Assembly: GCA_963763475.1 (NCBI GenBank)
Contig: CAVXOR010000001.1
Coordinates: 248,001-312,000 of the forward strand
DNA: 64,000 nt
DNA from: AC-32 sp963763475
Lineage (GTDB): Bacteria; Actinomycetota; Thermoleophilia; Gaiellales; Gaiellaceae
Direction: 5' to 3'
The position numbers and the translations under genes were made by a program. Each line of letters opens with the position of its first letter. Position 1 is the stretch's first letter. Below are positions 41,131 to 49,749 of the stretch, one piece after another. The notes below the pieces were generated by a model, which worked only from the letters and a program-made list of their open reading frames with translations, did no database searches and had not been told where the DNA came from.

Positions 41131-41396
41131 CCGAACGAGGAGACCAGCAGCGGCACGTGGTGGTGGCCGTCCTCGAGCTCCAGCTCGAGCTCCACGCGCT
41201 TGAAGTACGGGGAGGGCGGCTCGAAGGCGAGCCGGTACCGGCCGGGCTCGAGCTCCTCGGCCAGCCGGGCGCGCCCGTCGGCGTCCGTCTCCGCGCTCGC
41301 CACCAGCTCATCGCCGTTGCGCAGCTCGACGCGCACGCCGCTGCCGGGCCGCCCGCGCTCGGTGTCGAGCACGTGGGTGGAGAGCGAGACGCTCAT
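41106..41396 (-). CDS. hiuH: 5-hydroxyisourate hydrolase
   Basis: A 96-residue transthyretin-like hydrolase. VSLSTHVLDTERGRPGSGVR carries the catalytic His8, LELEDGHHHVPLLVSSFGCV the conserved HHHVPLL strand, and the C-terminus is YRGT, close to the family YRGS. It opens 5-hydroxyisourate, the product of PuuD, to OHCU. The ATG at 41396 overlaps the stop of the deaminase gene (TGATG), so the two are coupled. Confidence 0.95.
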   Translation of the reverse strand: MSVSLSTHVLDTERGRPGSGVRVELRNGDELVASAETDADGRARLAEELEPGRYRLAFEPPSPYFKRVELELELEDGHHHVPLLVSSFGCVSYRGT

Positions 41397-42724
41397 CACG
41401 CGAACTTCTCCGCCATGCGCCGGTGCTCCTGCGCGATCTCCTGCTCGTCGAGATGGACGAGCTGTCCCTCGCGAACGACGTCGTCGCCGCCGACCACGAG
41501 GCGGTCGACCCGGTGCGGGCCGCTGAAGACTAGGCCGGCGACGGGATCGTCCGCGCCGGCGAGCTCGAGCCCGTCAAGCCGCCACACGGCCAGGTCAGCG
41601 CTCTTCCCCGGCGTGAGCGAGCCGAGGTCGTCGCGGCGAAGCACCTCGGCGCCGCCACGCGTGCCGAGCCGCAAGGCCTCGCGCGCGGTCAAGGACTCCG
41701 GGCCGCCCCGTCCGCGCGCGACGAGCAGCGCCTGCTTGACTTCGAGGAACAGGTCGCCGCGCTCGTTCGAGGCCGACCCGTCGACGCCGAGCCCGACGCG
41801 CACTCCCGCGTCGAGCAAGTCCCGCACCGGCGCGACGCCGGCGCCCAGGCGCAGGTTCGAGGACGGGCAGTGCGCTACGCCGGTGCCGCTCTCGCCGAAG
41901 CGCCCGATCTCCGCCTGCGAGAGGTGGACGCAGTGCGCGCACCAGACGTCGTCGGCGAGCCAGTCGAGCGTCTCCAGGTACTCGACCGGCGAGCAGCCGT
42001 ACAGCTCCCGGCAGTAGTCCTCCTCTTCGACGGTCTCCGCCAGATGCGTGTGCAGCTGCAGCCCGATCCCGCGGGCGAGATCGGCCGAGACGCGCATCAG
42101 GTCCTGGCTGACCGAGAACGGCGAGCAGGGCGCGACCGCGATCTGCACGCGCGCGCCCGGCCCGTCCTCGTGCAGCTCCGCGGCCCGCATGGTGTGGTCG
42201 ACGATCCGGTCGATCTCCTCGACCACCTCGTCCGGAGGCAGCCCGCCCCGCGACTGCCCGAGGTCCATCGAGCCGCGCGAGGCGACGATGCGCAGGCCGA
42301 CCGCCTTCGCGGCTTCGATCTCGGCGCGCAGCAGGTCGCCACGCCCGCGCGGGAAGACGTAGTGGTGGTCGAAGACGGTCGTGCAGCCCGAGAGCGCGAG
42401 CTCGGCCAGTCCGGTTCGGGCGGCGACGCCCTCCGCGTCCTCGTCGAGCAGCGCCCAGACCGGATAGAGCTCGCGCAGCCACGTGAACAGGTCGGCCTGC
42501 TGCGCCCGCGCGCGGGTGAGCGTCTGGTAGAGGTGGTGGTGCGTGTTGACGAGCCCCGGCGTGACGAGCGCGCCGCCGAGATCCTCGCGCTCGTCCGCCT
42601 CCGGCTCCTCGCCGCCGCCCGTCTCGACCACGAAGCCGTCCTCGGTCAAGACCCACCCCCGTGGGTGCTCCGTCCCGGCGTCATCGACCGTGACGACGTA
42701 CGCGTTGGCGTAGAGCCGCTTCAT
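41396..42724 (-). CDS. Guanine/8-oxoguanine-type deaminase (amidohydrolase)
   Basis: A 442-residue amidohydrolase of the AtzB/TrzN/8-oxoguanine deaminase branch. Zinc ligands: HHH in VNTHHHLYQT, His in LQLHTHLAETVEEED, His in CAHCVHLS and Asp in LGVDGSASNE. TTVFDHHYVFPRG is typical of 8-oxoguanine deaminases. It would turn guanine or 8-oxoguanine into xanthine or urate. It leads the hiuH-uraD-puuD operon, which supports a purine substrate. ATG start; 97 bp separate it from the upstream adenine deaminase gene. Confidence 0.88.
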   Translation of the reverse strand: MKRLYANAYVVTVDDAGTEHPRGWVLTEDGFVVETGGGEEPEADEREDLGGALVTPGLVNTHHHLYQTLTRARAQQADLFTWLRELYPVWALLDEDAEGVAARTGLAELALSGCTTVFDHHYVFPRGRGDLLRAEIEAAKAVGLRIVASRGSMDLGQSRGGLPPDEVVEEIDRIVDHTMRAAELHEDGPGARVQIAVAPCSPFSVSQDLMRVSADLARGIGLQLHTHLAETVEEEDYCRELYGCSPVEYLETLDWLADDVWCAHCVHLSQAEIGRFGESGTGVAHCPSSNLRLGAGVAPVRDLLDAGVRVGLGVDGSASNERGDLFLEVKQALLVARGRGGPESLTAREALRLGTRGGAEVLRRDDLGSLTPGKSADLAVWRLDGLELAGADDPVAGLVFSGPHRVDRLVVGGDDVVREGQLVHLDEQEIAQEHRRMAEKFA

Positions 42725-42821
42725 GCGTGAACCATGACGTCCAGCGGATCGACCGGTCGTTTCAGACGACTACGCGAGCAAAGCTCGCGAAGCCTGAGAC
42801 GGACATCGCAAGCGACGTCCT

Positions 42822-44513
42822 TCACGCCTGCAGCGGTACCAGCTCGAAGCGATCGACGTCCACCAGCCCGTGGTCGGTGATCTTCAGCGACGGGATCACC
42901 GACAGCGCGAGGAAGGCCATCGTCTGGAACGGCGAGGGCAGCGTGCAGCCGAGCTTCGCCGCCGCGTCGATGCAACCGCGGCTAGCCTCGACCACCTCCG
43001 CGAGCGGGCTCTCCGAGATCAGTCCGGCCACCGGCAGCGCCAGCTCGGCGCGGACGCCGCGGTCCTCGACCACGACCACGCCGCCGCCGATCTCGGTCAG
43101 GCGCGCGATCGCCCGGGCCATGTCGTGGTCCTCCATCCCGACGACGACGATGTTGTGCGCGTCGTGCGCGAAGGTCGAGGCGAGCGCGCCCGAGCGCAGC
43201 CCGAAGCCGCGCACGAGGCCGACGGACATCCGGCCAGTGCCCAGGTGCCGCTCGACGACGGCGATCTTGGCCAGGTCACGCTCCGGGTCGGCGACGGCGT
43301 GGCCGTCCTCGACGCGCGGCTCCTCGACCAGCCCCTCGGTCACGATCTGGTCCGGGATCACGCCGATCACGCGAGCTGCGCCGCCTTCCCAGGGGATGGT
43401 GAAGTCGCGCGCGGCCACGTGCCGGACGCGCACGGTGTGCTTGACCCACTCGGGCACCTCGACGCGGTCGATCTCGCCGACCGGCCGGCCGCGCTTGAGC
43501 ACCGTCTCGGGCACGAACGACTCGAGGTCGGGAAGCAGCAACAGGTCGGCCTGGTAGCCGGGCGCGATCGCGCCGAGGTGGCGCAGGCCGTGCCAGGTGG
43601 CGGGGTTCAGCGTCGCCAGCACGAGCGCGTCCTCGGGCGTGACCCCGGCCGCGACGGTGTCGCGCACCATCGAGTTGATGTGCCCGTCCTCGGCGATGTG
43701 CTCGGGCTCGCGGTCGTCGGTGCAGAAGGCGATCCGCTCCGTGCCGAGCTCCTGCACGAGCGGCAGCAGGGCCTCCAGGTTGCGCGCCGCCGAGGCCTCG
43801 CGAATCAGCAGCCACATCCCGGCGCGCAGCCGCTGGCGGCCCTCCTCGGGCGTCGAGGCCTCGTGGTCGGAGTAGATCCCGGCCGCCGCGTAGGCGTTCA
43901 GCTGCTTCCCGAGGACGCCAGGCGCGTGGCCGTCGACGTGCGCGGCGCCCGGCAGCCGAAGCTTCGCCAGCTCGTGCTCGTCCCCGGAGACGACGCCAGG
44001 GAAATTCATCATCTCCGCGAGCCCGATCACGCGCCGGCGCCGGAGCAGGCCCTCGAGGTCGCCAGGCGAGAGCGGCCGGCGCGGCGACTCGAACGCCGAG
44101 GCCGGAACGCACGACGAGGCCATGAAGAAGACGTCGAGCGGCAGGCCGCCGCAGATGTCGAGGAGCCAGTGGACGCCGTCGGTGCCGAGCACGTTGGCGA
44201 TCTCGTGCGGGTCGACCACGACGGTGGTCGTGCCGAGCGGGAGCACCAGCCTCGCGAACTCGTCCACCAGGAGCTTCGAGGACTCGAGGTGCATGTGCGC
44301 GTCGACGAACCCGGGCACGACGTAGCGACCGCTCGCTTCGAGCACGTCCTCGGCCTCGTACTCGCCCAAGCCGGCGACGTGGCCGTCCACGATCGCGACG
44401 TCCGTCTCGAGCCACTCGCGCGTGAAGGCCGAGAACACGCGCCCGCCGCGGACGACGAGCTCGGCGGGCTCGTCGCCGCGGGCCACGGCGAGCCTTCGCG
44501 CAAGGTCCGGCAT
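42822..44513 (-). CDS. ade: Adenine deaminase
   Basis: A 563-residue adenine deaminase, normal length. N-terminal metal site FVDAHMHLESSKLLVDEF, then VVDPHEIANVLG, EMMNFPGVV and VDGHAPGV; the C-terminal half has ITWEVGG-type segments (IARLTEIGGGVVVVEDRG) and GCTLPSPFQTMAFLALSVIP. It converts adenine to hypoxanthine with an Fe/Mn centre. The ATG follows TAAGTT (complement of 44520-44525) by 6 nt. It is divergent from the xanthine dehydrogenase genes, 35 bp away, so supply and use of hypoxanthine can be controlled together. Two small hairpins follow in the 97 bp downstream (for example 42773-42789). Confidence 0.95.
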   Translation of the reverse strand: MPDLARRLAVARGDEPAELVVRGGRVFSAFTREWLETDVAIVDGHVAGLGEYEAEDVLEASGRYVVPGFVDAHMHLESSKLLVDEFARLVLPLGTTTVVVDPHEIANVLGTDGVHWLLDICGGLPLDVFFMASSCVPASAFESPRRPLSPGDLEGLLRRRRVIGLAEMMNFPGVVSGDEHELAKLRLPGAAHVDGHAPGVLGKQLNAYAAAGIYSDHEASTPEEGRQRLRAGMWLLIREASAARNLEALLPLVQELGTERIAFCTDDREPEHIAEDGHINSMVRDTVAAGVTPEDALVLATLNPATWHGLRHLGAIAPGYQADLLLLPDLESFVPETVLKRGRPVGEIDRVEVPEWVKHTVRVRHVAARDFTIPWEGGAARVIGVIPDQIVTEGLVEEPRVEDGHAVADPERDLAKIAVVERHLGTGRMSVGLVRGFGLRSGALASTFAHDAHNIVVVGMEDHDMARAIARLTEIGGGVVVVEDRGVRAELALPVAGLISESPLAEVVEASRGCIDAAAKLGCTLPSPFQTMAFLALSVIPSLKITDHGLVDVDRFELVPLQA

Positions 44514-44519
44514 GGAAGG

Positions 44520-44542
44520 AACTTACTGCCTGGAAGTAGATT
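44520..44542. promoter_or_regulatory. Overlapping divergent leaderless promoters, ade / xdh
   Basis: The 35 bp between the two start codons carry TAAGTT on the minus strand (complement of 44520-44525) and TAGATT on the plus strand (44537-44542), each 6 nt from its start codon. Any -35 region of one promoter must lie within the other gene. Confidence 0.5.
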
Positions 44543-44548
44543 TGCCCC

Positions 44549-45328
44549 GTGGAGGTTCTGACCCCGCGCGGCCTCGAGGAGGCGCTCGCGCTGAAGGCCG
44601 AGTGGCCGGACGCCGTGCCGATCCAGGGCGGCACCGACGTGATGGTCGAGCTCAACTTCGACCGCGCCCGCCCACCGACGCTGCTGAACCTGAACGAGGT
44701 GCCCGAGCTGCGCGGTCATTCGCGCGAGAACGGGACGCTGCGGCTTGCCTCCGGGCTGACCTACACGGAGGCGATGGGCCTCGCCGACCCCCTGCTCGCG
44801 CTGGCCGAGGCCTCGCGGACGGTCGGCGGGCCGCAGATCCGCAACCGCGGCACGATCGGCGGCAACCTTGGTACGGCCTCGCCCGCCGGGGACGCGCTGC
44901 CCCCGCTGCTCGTCTACGGCGCGGAGGTCGAGCTCGCCTCGACGCGCGGCTCCCGCACCGTGCCCTTGCGCGAGTTCCTGGTCGGCCCGAAGCGGAACGC
45001 GCTCGAGGCCGACGAGCTGATCGTCGCCGTCCGGATTCCGTTGCCCGGCCCGAGGCAGACGTTCATGAAGGTCGGGCCGCGAAACGCGATGGTGATCGCC
45101 GTGGTCTCGCTCGCTCTCGTCGTGGACGGCGACGAGCTCCGGGCCTCGTACGGCTCGGCCGGCCCCGTCCCGGGGCTCGTCAGCTCGCCCGTTTCGGAGC
45201 GCGACACCTTCCCCGAGCAGGTGGCCGAGGCGGCGAGCCCGATCGACGACGTGCGCGGCAGCGCCCGCTACCGCCGGCACGCGCTTCGCGTCCTGACCGA
45301 GCGCGCGCTCGAGCGGAGCCTCGCATGA
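44549..45328 (+). CDS. xdhB: Xanthine dehydrogenase, FAD-binding subunit
   Basis: A 259-residue FAD-binding subunit (CoxM/XdhB type). Flavin motifs: PIQGGTDVMVELNF, and the RNRGTIGGNLGTASPAGD loop typical of this family; the C-terminal CODH flavin domain follows. It moves electrons from the iron-sulfur subunit to NAD or another acceptor. GTG start 6 nt after a TAGATT box. Its stop overlaps the start of the iron-sulfur gene (ATGA). The order FAD, 2Fe-2S, molybdenum is that of aerobic CO dehydrogenase operons, but the context points to purines. Confidence 0.93.
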   Translation: MEVLTPRGLEEALALKAEWPDAVPIQGGTDVMVELNFDRARPPTLLNLNEVPELRGHSRENGTLRLASGLTYTEAMGLADPLLALAEASRTVGGPQIRNRGTIGGNLGTASPAGDALPPLLVYGAEVELASTRGSRTVPLREFLVGPKRNALEADELIVAVRIPLPGPRQTFMKVGPRNAMVIAVVSLALVVDGDELRASYGSAGPVPGLVSSPVSERDTFPEQVAEAASPIDDVRGSARYRRHALRVLTERALERSLA

Positions 45329-45780
45329 GGATCACGCTCACGGTCAACGGCGAGCGGCAGGAGACGGAGATCTGGGAAGGCGAGAGCCTGCTCTTCGCGC
45401 TGCGCGAGCGGCTCGGCCTGCCGGGCTCGAAGAACGCCTGCGAGCAGGGCGAGTGCGGCTCGTGCTCGGTCCTGCTCGACGGGACGCTCGTCTGCGCGTG
45501 CCTGGTGCTGGCCGCGCAGGCCGATGGCCACCAGGTCGTCACCGTCGAGGGCCTCGGCAAGGAGGACGACCTGCACCCGGTCCAGCGGGCCTTCAGCGAG
45601 ACCGGCGCCGTGCAGTGCGGCTTCTGCACGCCGGGCCTGATCGTCGCCACCGCCGACCTGCTCGCCCGCAACAGCGCCCCGAGCGACGACGAGATCCGCG
45701 AAGCGTTGTCGGGTAACCTCTGCCGCTGCACCGGCTACGCGAAGATCTTCGACGCGGTCAGGCTGGCGGCCGAGCGGTGA
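45325..45780 (+). CDS. xdhC: Xanthine dehydrogenase, 2Fe-2S subunit
   Basis: A 151-residue two-cluster ferredoxin-like subunit. N-terminal plant-type cluster: CEQGECGSCSVLLDG with a later C in LVCACL; C-terminal cluster: QCGFCTPG and LCRCTGY. It shuttles electrons from the molybdenum site to FAD. It overlaps the genes on both sides (ATGA, GTGA), so the three subunits are made in step. Confidence 0.95.
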   Translation: MRITLTVNGERQETEIWEGESLLFALRERLGLPGSKNACEQGECGSCSVLLDGTLVCACLVLAAQADGHQVVTVEGLGKEDDLHPVQRAFSETGAVQCGFCTPGLIVATADLLARNSAPSDDEIREALSGNLCRCTGYAKIFDAVRLAAER

Positions 45781-48002
45781 GCACGACCGCGCGCAAGCTC
45801 GAGCTCGGCCGGGTGGGCGAGGTCGCCAGGCGCGTCGACGCGATCCCGAAGGTGACCGGCGAGTTCGCCTACGCGAGCGACCTGTTCGCGGCCGGGATGC
45901 TCTGGGGACACACCGTTCGCAGCCCGTACGCGCACGCGCGAATCGTCGAGCTCGACATCTCCGAGGCGGTGGCGATGGCCGGCGTTCACGCCGTGCTCAC
46001 CCACGCCGACGTGCCGGGCGCGAAGACCTACGGGCTCGAGTTCCCCGACCAGCCGGTGCTGGCGATCGACAAGGTGCGCTACTTCGGCGAGCCGGTCGCC
46101 CTCGTCGCGGCCGAGCATCCGGAGCAGGCGCGGCGGGCGGCCGAGAAGGTGCGGATCGAGTACGAGCCGCTCGAGCCGGTCACCGACATGGAGCGCGCCG
46201 TCGAGCAGCCGCCGATCCACGACCAGAACCCGACCGCCGGGCACGGCTTCCGCGACGACCCGCGGCCGAACGTCCTCCGCTCGATCGTGATCCGCCACGG
46301 CGACCCGGACGCCGCGGGCGAGGTCTGCGTCGAGGGCGTCTACGAGCTCGGGATCCAGGACCAGGCCTTCCTCGGCCCCGAGTCCGGGCTCGCGGTGCCG
46401 GACGGCGAGGGCGGGATCGACGTCTACGTCGCGACCCAGTGGCTGCACGTCGACCGCGACCAGGTCGCGCCCTGCCTCGGGCTCGAGAAGGAGCAGGTGC
46501 GGATCCATCTCGCAGGGGTGGGGGGCGCCTTCGGCGGGCGCGAGGACCTTTCGATGCAGATCCACGGGGCCATGCTCGCGCTGCACACCGACCGGCCGGT
46601 GAAGATCGTCTACTCGCGGGAGGAGTCGTTCGTCGGCCACGTCCACCGGCACCCCGCCAAAATTTGGATGGAGCACCGCGCGACCAGCGACGGCAAGCTC
46701 GTCAACGTCCGCGCCCGGATCCTGCTCGACGGCGGCGCGTACGCTTCCTCGAGCGCGGCAGTCTGCTCGAACGCGGCCGCCTTCGCCTGTGGGCCGTACC
46801 GGGTCGAGAACGCGTTGATCGAGTCGACCTGCGTCTACTCGAACAACCCGCCCTGTGGCGCGATGCGCGGCTTCGGCGCCGTGCAGGGCTGCTTCGCTCA
46901 CGAGGCGCAGATGGACAAGCTCGCGGCCGCGCTCGAGATCGACCCGGTCGAGCTGCGGCTGCTGAATGCGCTCGGGCCGGGCGACACGCTGCCGACCGGG
47001 CAGAAGGTGACGGGCTCGCTCCCGGTCGCGGAGGTGATCCGCCGCGCTGCCGCGCTGCCGGTGCCCGAGCTGGAGGATCTGCCGCGCGACCCGATCCGCC
47101 TCCCCGGCGGCGCCGGCAACACGACGCGCGGCCAGGGTGTCCAGCGCGGGGTCGGCTTCGCGGTCGGCTTCAAGAACGTCTGTTACTCGGAGGGCTTCGA
47201 CGATGCCTGCGCGGCTCGCGTGCGGCTCTGGGTCGGCGCGGACGAGAAGCTGGCCGCCGAAGTGCACTGTGCCGCCGCCGAGGTGGGCCAGGGCGTGACG
47301 AACGTGATCCTGCAGGTCGCTCGCACCGAGCTCGGGACCGACGAGGTCGTGCTCGCGCCCGGCTCGACGGACGGTGTCGACTCGGCCGGCTCGGCGTCGG
47401 CGTCGCGCCTGACGTGGATGGCCGCCGGGGCCGTGCGGCTCGCCTGTCACGACGCGCTGGAGGAGTTCCGCTCGACGGGCAAGGAAGTCGACCTCGAGCG
47501 CACCTACCACCACGAGCGCACCTTCCCGCTCGATCCCGAGACCGGCCAGGTGACCGGCGACCGCGTCCACGTCGCCTACATCTGCGCGGCGATGCGGGTC
47601 GTCGCCGAGGTGGACGTCGAGCTCGGCCTCTCGCGCGTGGCCTGGATCGGCGCCGCGCAGGACGTCGGCAAGGCGATCAACCCGCAGGCGGTCCACGGCC
47701 AGATCGAGGGCGGCACCGCGCAGGGCCTCGGGCTTGCGCTGATGGAGGAGATCCAGACGCGCGACGGCCTGATCACGAACGCGAGCTTCACGGACTACCT
47801 GATCCCGACCACGCTCGACATGCCGGTGATCGACGCCGAGCTGGTCGAGGATCCGGAACCGGATGCGCCCTACGGGGCGAAAGGCGTCGGCGAGCCGCCG
47901 ACGGTCGTCTCGACGGCCGCGGTCGTCTCGGCGCTACGAGCGGCGAGCGGGCGCGAGCTCAGCCGCGTGCCCGTCCGCCCGGACGACCTCGCCGGGCTCT
48001 AG
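45777..48002 (+). CDS. xdhA: Xanthine dehydrogenase, molybdenum-binding subunit
   Basis: A 741-residue large subunit. An N-terminal a/b hammerhead domain (GEFAYASDLFAAGMLWGHTV), then the molybdopterin domain with GVGGAFGGREDLSMQIH, PPCGAMRGFGAVQG and the C-terminal GAKGVGEPPTV (catalytic Glu). The CODH-specific active-site loop (AYxCSFR) is absent, and PCGAMRGFG fits purine or related hydroxylases. It oxidises hypoxanthine and xanthine to urate. GTG start overlaps the previous stop. The last 69 bp overlap the convergent EamA gene. Confidence 0.92.
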   Translation: MSTTARKLELGRVGEVARRVDAIPKVTGEFAYASDLFAAGMLWGHTVRSPYAHARIVELDISEAVAMAGVHAVLTHADVPGAKTYGLEFPDQPVLAIDKVRYFGEPVALVAAEHPEQARRAAEKVRIEYEPLEPVTDMERAVEQPPIHDQNPTAGHGFRDDPRPNVLRSIVIRHGDPDAAGEVCVEGVYELGIQDQAFLGPESGLAVPDGEGGIDVYVATQWLHVDRDQVAPCLGLEKEQVRIHLAGVGGAFGGREDLSMQIHGAMLALHTDRPVKIVYSREESFVGHVHRHPAKIWMEHRATSDGKLVNVRARILLDGGAYASSSAAVCSNAAAFACGPYRVENALIESTCVYSNNPPCGAMRGFGAVQGCFAHEAQMDKLAAALEIDPVELRLLNALGPGDTLPTGQKVTGSLPVAEVIRRAAALPVPELEDLPRDPIRLPGGAGNTTRGQGVQRGVGFAVGFKNVCYSEGFDDACAARVRLWVGADEKLAAEVHCAAAEVGQGVTNVILQVARTELGTDEVVLAPGSTDGVDSAGSASASRLTWMAAGAVRLACHDALEEFRSTGKEVDLERTYHHERTFPLDPETGQVTGDRVHVAYICAAMRVVAEVDVELGLSRVAWIGAAQDVGKAINPQAVHGQIEGGTAQGLGLALMEEIQTRDGLITNASFTDYLIPTTLDMPVIDAELVEDPEPDAPYGAKGVGEPPTVVSTAAVVSALRAASGRELSRVPVRPDDLAGL

Positions 48003-48890
48003 CGCTGCCGCGATCCTGGCCTCTCGGCGCAGCACGATCGCGACCGACACGAGGATCAGCAGCGCACCGGCGACGACGCGTAGCGTCAGCGTTTCGTCGA
48101 GCACGATCACGCCGAGCGCGATCGCGACCACCGGGTTCACGTACGCGTAGGTCGAGACCTGGCTGAGCGGCGCGTTCGCGAGCAGCCAGGCGTAGGCGCT
48201 GTAGCCGATGATCGAGCCGAACACGATCAGGTACGCGAGCCCCAAGGTGGAGCGGCTCGACCAGGTCGAGGGGTCGAGCTCCGAAGGGCTCGTGACGGCG
48301 AGCCCGATCAGGAGCAGGACGAGCCCGCCGGCCAGCATCTCGTAGCCCGTCGCCACCAGCGCGTTCCGCGGCACCGGGATCCGCGGCGACAGGAACGAGC
48401 CGAGCGCCCACATGAACGAGGCCGCGACGGTCAGCAGGAGGTAGCCCAGCGAGCCCGAGCCGCCGCCGGGCTTGACGAGCAGCACGATCCCGCCGAAGCC
48501 GACCAGCAGCCCGATCGACGAGATCAGGTCCGGCCGCTCGCGGGCGGCCAGCTGGAGCAGGAGCACCCAGAGCGGGACCGAGGCGATGATCAGCGAGGTG
48601 AGCCCGATCGGCACGTGCTGCTCGGTGATGAAGAGGATCGAGTTCGCGCCCGGCAGCAGCACGCCGACCACGGCCGCGGCCAGCAGCTCGGCCCTGGTCG
48701 CCCGGAGCGCGCGAGCGCCGCGGCGCAACGCTATGAAGCCGAGCATCAGCAGCCCGGCCAGCGTGAAACGGACTCCCGCAGCGAACGTTCCAGGCATCGA
48801 CTCACCGACGAGCTCGATCCCGAGGTAGGTCGAGCCCCAGATGATGTAGACGGTCCAGAGGGCGACCCAGACCTTCGCGCGCCTGCTCAC
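47934..48890 (-). CDS. EamA/DMT family transporter
   Basis: A 318-residue protein with ten predicted helices in two EamA repeats (YIIWGSTYLGIELVGESMPG at the start; NAPLSQVSTYAYVNPVVAIA then LGVIVLDETLTLRVVAGALL at the end of repeat two). Members export amino acids, purine bases or other metabolites. Its C-terminal 22 residues (EPGEVVRADGHAAELAPARR) are encoded antisense to the end of xdhA. GTG start at 48888-48890. With the cluster context a purine-related exporter is possible but unproven. Confidence 0.9.
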   Translation of the reverse strand: MSRRAKVWVALWTVYIIWGSTYLGIELVGESMPGTFAAGVRFTLAGLLMLGFIALRRGARALRATRAELLAAAVVGVLLPGANSILFITEQHVPIGLTSLIIASVPLWVLLLQLAARERPDLISSIGLLVGFGGIVLLVKPGGGSGSLGYLLLTVAASFMWALGSFLSPRIPVPRNALVATGYEMLAGGLVLLLIGLAVTSPSELDPSTWSSRSTLGLAYLIVFGSIIGYSAYAWLLANAPLSQVSTYAYVNPVVAIALGVIVLDETLTLRVVAGALLILVSVAIVLRREARIAAALEPGEVVRADGHAAELAPARRS

Positions 48891-48927
48891 TTAGGTGACA
48901 ACGCGGGAACCCCCGTGGAACGTCCGG

Positions 48928-49380
48928 CTAACGCTTGAGCGTCAGGCCGGCGCCGATGCCGAGCAGGAGGATCCCGAAGATCTTCCACCAGCCGACGCCG
49001 ACGCGCTCCGCCCCGAGCAGGCCCCAGCGGTCGATCGCGGCCCCGGCGGCGAACTGCCCGGCGAGCAGCACCGAGACGGTCGCGATCACGCCGATTCGCG
49101 AGCCGGCGACGGTGATCGCGAGCACGATGATGATGCTCATCAGCGCGCCGCTCCAGAGCCAGACCGGCTCACGGGCGGCGGCGGCGAACTCACCGAAGCT
49201 CTGCCGCGCGACCAGCATCAGCGCCACCGCGAGCAGCGCCGCCAGTGAGGTCGCCCAGGCCAGTGCGCCGAAGACCCCGACGCGGTCGCCCAGCTTGGCC
49301 ATGACCGCCACCTGCACGGAGCCCGCGACCCCGGCGAGCACGGCGAAGGCGACGACGAGGACGTTCACGGCGGCGAGCAT
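48928..49380 (-). CDS. DMT family (YdcZ/DUF606) membrane protein
   Basis: A 150-residue protein with five predicted helices, one DUF606 repeat: VLAGVAGSVQVAVMAKLGDR, then VFGALAWATSLAALLAVALM and LAGQFAAGAAIDRWGLLG. DUF606 proteins are half-size relatives of EamA transporters and often work as pairs; only one is seen here, 38 bp upstream of the EamA gene on the same strand. ATG at 49378-49380. Substrate unknown. Confidence 0.85.
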   Translation of the reverse strand: MLAAVNVLVVAFAVLAGVAGSVQVAVMAKLGDRVGVFGALAWATSLAALLAVALMLVARQSFGEFAAAAREPVWLWSGALMSIIIVLAITVAGSRIGVIATVSVLLAGQFAAGAAIDRWGLLGAERVGVGWWKIFGILLLGIGAGLTLKR

Positions 49381-49470
49381 ATCCCTGCAGCAGAAGAGGC
49401 CCGGCACGTGGATCGGAAGGAAGCTCCGAGGCAAGCTAGGCTCCGCTGCCAGCGACGAGAGGGAGGCGGG

Positions 49471-49749
49471 ATGGTCAGAGCGTTCGTGCTCTACGAGAGC
49501 GAGCCGGACCCGGAGCGGTACGAGCAGCACGCCGAGCTCTGCCGGCAGGTGCCGGGCGGCACGTTCCGGCACGGCAAGGTCTTCGGCGCGCCGATGGGCG
49601 ATCCGGCCTACGCCTACTACGCGGAATGGGAGTTCCCGGACCGCGACGCGTTCAAGGAGGCGGCCCGCAGCGAGGAGTTCATGGGGACGGGCAAGGACGC
49701 GATGGAGATGGGCGGCCGCTTCCACGTCCTGTTCGCGGACGTCTCGTGA
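49471..49749 (+). CDS. EthD family protein
   Basis: A 92-residue dimeric alpha-beta barrel protein: VRAFVLYESEPDPERYEQHA, the HGKVFGAPMGDPAYAYYAEW middle and the EEFMGTGKDAMEMGG end fit EthD. EthD-like proteins are needed with some P450 or ring-opening systems, mostly as unknown helpers. Ribosome site GAGGGAGGCGGG. The stop overlaps the hydratase start (GTGA), so it opens the aromatic-catabolism run. Confidence 0.82.
   Translation: MVRAFVLYESEPDPERYEQHAELCRQVPGGTFRHGKVFGAPMGDPAYAYYAEWEFPDRDAFKEAARSEEFMGTGKDAMEMGGRFHVLFADVS

Noticed and set aside
44549..48002. Aerobic CO dehydrogenase (coxMSL)
   Set aside because: Subunit order fits, but the large subunit lacks the AYxCSFR active-site loop and the neighbours are all purine genes.
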